The notes under the pieces were generated by a model. It ran no database searches and was not told the DNA's origin. It worked only from the letters and a program-made list of their open reading frames with translations. Below, one piece after another: positions 61,842 to 64,000 of a DNA stretch of 64,000 bases. The position numbers and the translations under genes are program-made. Position 1 is the stretch's first letter, and every line of letters starts with the position of its first letter. Origin of the DNA: Otis tarda (lineage: Eukaryota > Chordata > Aves > Otidiformes > Otididae); NCBI GenBank assembly GCA_026413225.1, contig CM048552.1, positions 161,584,053 through 161,648,052 of the forward strand. The letters are read 5' to 3'.

Positions 61842-64000
61842 TTACCCTTTTAATGTTCACAGTCAAGATTTTTCATTATTTTTGTTAATATGTAAAACCT
61901 GTTACAAATGCTACTAGGGTTGAAACATTCTTCTGACTAGAAAAGTGCCTGTATTTGACAAAAAAAAAAAAAAAAGTTAATTGTTTGGAAAATGTATATT
62001 TCTTTTTGTTATTTTAAAACTAGTGAAGATCTGTGAATATATCACTACTGCAAAGTTTGCAAATGGAGTTAGACCTATGAAGTTGTGCTGTGTCCCCATT
62101 TGTCCAAAGCTGGTAAGAGCTGAGATACAGAATTTTGTGTTGGACCATGATAGAAACTAGAAACTATGTTGTGAAGTTGCAAATCTATGTAAAGTAAAAG
62201 CAAACATGTATTAAGATCTGGGATTTTGTTTGAGAGGAATCATTAATTTGAACGAAAGAAATCTGGAGGAAGCACTTATTTTTTTTAGTGCACAATTCAC
62301 TGGATCTCCTCAAACAGTTCAGGAAAAAAAAAAAGAGAATAACAGTTTAAAAAATCTAGTATTTTCGTCCAAGCAGTGTGAAGAAAAAAATTAACAGCTT
62401 CTTCATATTTTGTCCATGGTTTTCCTACTTTCTGTAGCTCTAAGGCACTATAATGCTGGTCTCTGCATCTACATTATTCTCCTGAGTGATCCAAATACTC
62501 TGGGGATACTGTTGTAACTGTTTCTACTGGCACTGGCTGTAAATGTTGTACTGAGACAGTATATGTGTGTCCATGTCTGTATTTGAAACACATATATATA
62601 TCCAAGAAGAAAGAAAAAATATGTTTAGAATTAAGTTTAGAGAAAACCTTAAAGATAAGCTACTTGAAACAAAGTAGCTTTAAGCATAAAATGAAAACAA
62701 GTTTGAACGGTTTATGTTGTATTTATGTTATGTTTTGCTTTGCTATGGCTGAAATATGAGTATTGGTCTCAGATAATCTTGATTTGTAGCAAGTATGGAT
62801 GTAAGCATAAAAGCAAAATTTTTTAAAATGTCACAACTTTTGTTTCAGATACTTATAAGGAAAATCTGGTTTATGAACCAAGGATCAGAATGTTAATCAC
62901 TAAACACATGGTGGGTTTTTAAACTTGATTTAGTGCAACTATTTCTACTACTTTTTCTCCCTATGAACACCAAAGGAAAGGTCCTGATTTTCTTGTGCAT
63001 TCAGATTTTATATTTAATAATATCAGATTATGGATAGATATGAAACGTAAATCAGGCAACACTCTCCAGAAAAGATTAGCTTCTTTCTGCTTAAATCCTG
63101 TTTACACTCTTACTTTACAGAGAACAATACTGTGAGATGTGAAAGTTTCTATTTGCAAATTCTACCCATCAAAACCTGGGATCAATAAAATGAACTAAAA
63201 ACAAACAAACAGCTGAAATGTTCTTGTAACTTATATGATCAGAGTAGAAGTAGGCAATCTTTTTTTTTTTTGCGAATTCTCTTGTTTATTTTAAGTGAGA
63301 CTTCAGGAGTTGAGTTTTTCACTTGGTTTCTGCAAGAAGCAAACAGAAGTTAGAAGAAGTGTCATACCTGAATGTGAAGATATGTCTACATACATTCACC
63401 AAACAATTTCAGCTTACAGGGTCACAAAATGCAAGATTCAGTTGCCTAAACGTCTGAAAAAACATTAAAGCATCTATAATGGCATTGGTTGCCCATTTTT
63501 AATAACTAAATTGCTTCTTTCTAAGTTGGAAAGAAACACTGAATGTATGAGAAATGTATCTTAATGAAAATTCAAGAAAGAAAAACGTCTATAAAGATTA
63601 ATCAAAACATTCTGCTGCAGTAATTTCTAAAATATTTCATCTCAATTTAGTCTTTTATTTTTCACTTTATAAAAGTATTTATATTTTGACATTAAAAATA
63701 TTTTTCTTCTGAAGAACAGAAAATAGATTTAATAAAGCTACAAAAGCTTTGATAGTTATAAATTTATTTTTACCCAGAAAACTCAATGACACTCTCTTGC
63801 TAAGAGATTGTTTCAATAAATCATGACTTTTAAATGTGTGACTATTACCATTTATGCTGTTTCTTTCAAATGTCACAGTATACAGTACTTCTGTGAGATG
63901 CAGAGAAGGAACTTTTATGTCTTTGAGTTGACATGTGCTATATTAACCGGGACATCAGCTGCTTCTCATGAATGTAAGCGTAGCATGTGTGTAAGTATAC
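61842..64000. other. AT-rich noncoding DNA
   Basis: No gene or recognised repeat apart from an A run (61960-61975), an A run near 62323-62334 and a T run near 63261-63271. Open frames are under 70 codons. Confidence 0.55.

Overview
The window reads as noncoding DNA from a bird nuclear genome. The evidence is many copies of the CR1 LINE, with the bird-type ATTCTATG 3' tail, and several endogenous retrovirus (ERV) LTRs that resemble avian ERVL-like families. I see no host protein gene, rRNA, tRNA, CRISPR array or bacterial-style operon. The host background is AT-rich, and its open frames have the lengths expected by chance. A less likely alternative is another CR1-rich reptile such as a turtle or crocodilian.

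Layout. 1-19.7 kb is AT-rich unique DNA with one CR1 3' tail (6.26-6.35 kb). 19743-20335 is a solo LTR (called family C here). 20.3-30.7 kb is AT-rich, with a 92-base LTR remnant (28363-28454) and short simple repeats. About 30680-33585 is a 5'-truncated CR1 whose ORF2 is open for 914 codons (endonuclease plus reverse transcriptase). 36626-37092 is a CR1 3' fragment. From 39 to 57 kb lies a cluster of LTR insertions: a family B solo LTR (39061-40223), a family A solo LTR (43644-44517), a second family B solo LTR (45683-46644), and a family A provirus (54252-56697). About 60473-61841 is a frameshifted minus-strand CR1. Small CR1 pieces also lie at 50231-50312 and on both sides of the provirus.

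The provirus is the most interesting object. It has a 5' LTR with TATA-like and AATAAA signals and a primer-binding site matching the 3' end of tRNA-Ser at 18 of 20 positions. Then come a five-copy leader repeat of about 105 bases and an open gag frame. The gag frame runs straight into the last 17 bases of what was the 3' LTR. Perfect 5-base target-site duplications (AACCT) flank the whole structure, which sits inside an older CR1 fragment. Everything between mid-gag and the LTR tip (rest of gag, pol, any env, most of the 3' LTR) is absent. The 5-base duplications, the tRNA-Ser primer site and a Gag with a long coiled coil together suggest a class III (ERVL/HERV-S-like) element, the group from which the mouse restriction gene Fv1 arose.

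All five LTR insertions with both ends present carry 5-base target duplications. Four solo LTRs are on the minus strand and the provirus is on the plus strand. The long CR1 ORF has lost one catalytic aspartate of its reverse transcriptase (FAND instead of FADD) by a change that fits CpG decay. It therefore looks young but is probably dead. All family and product names come from reading motifs by eye, not from database searches.
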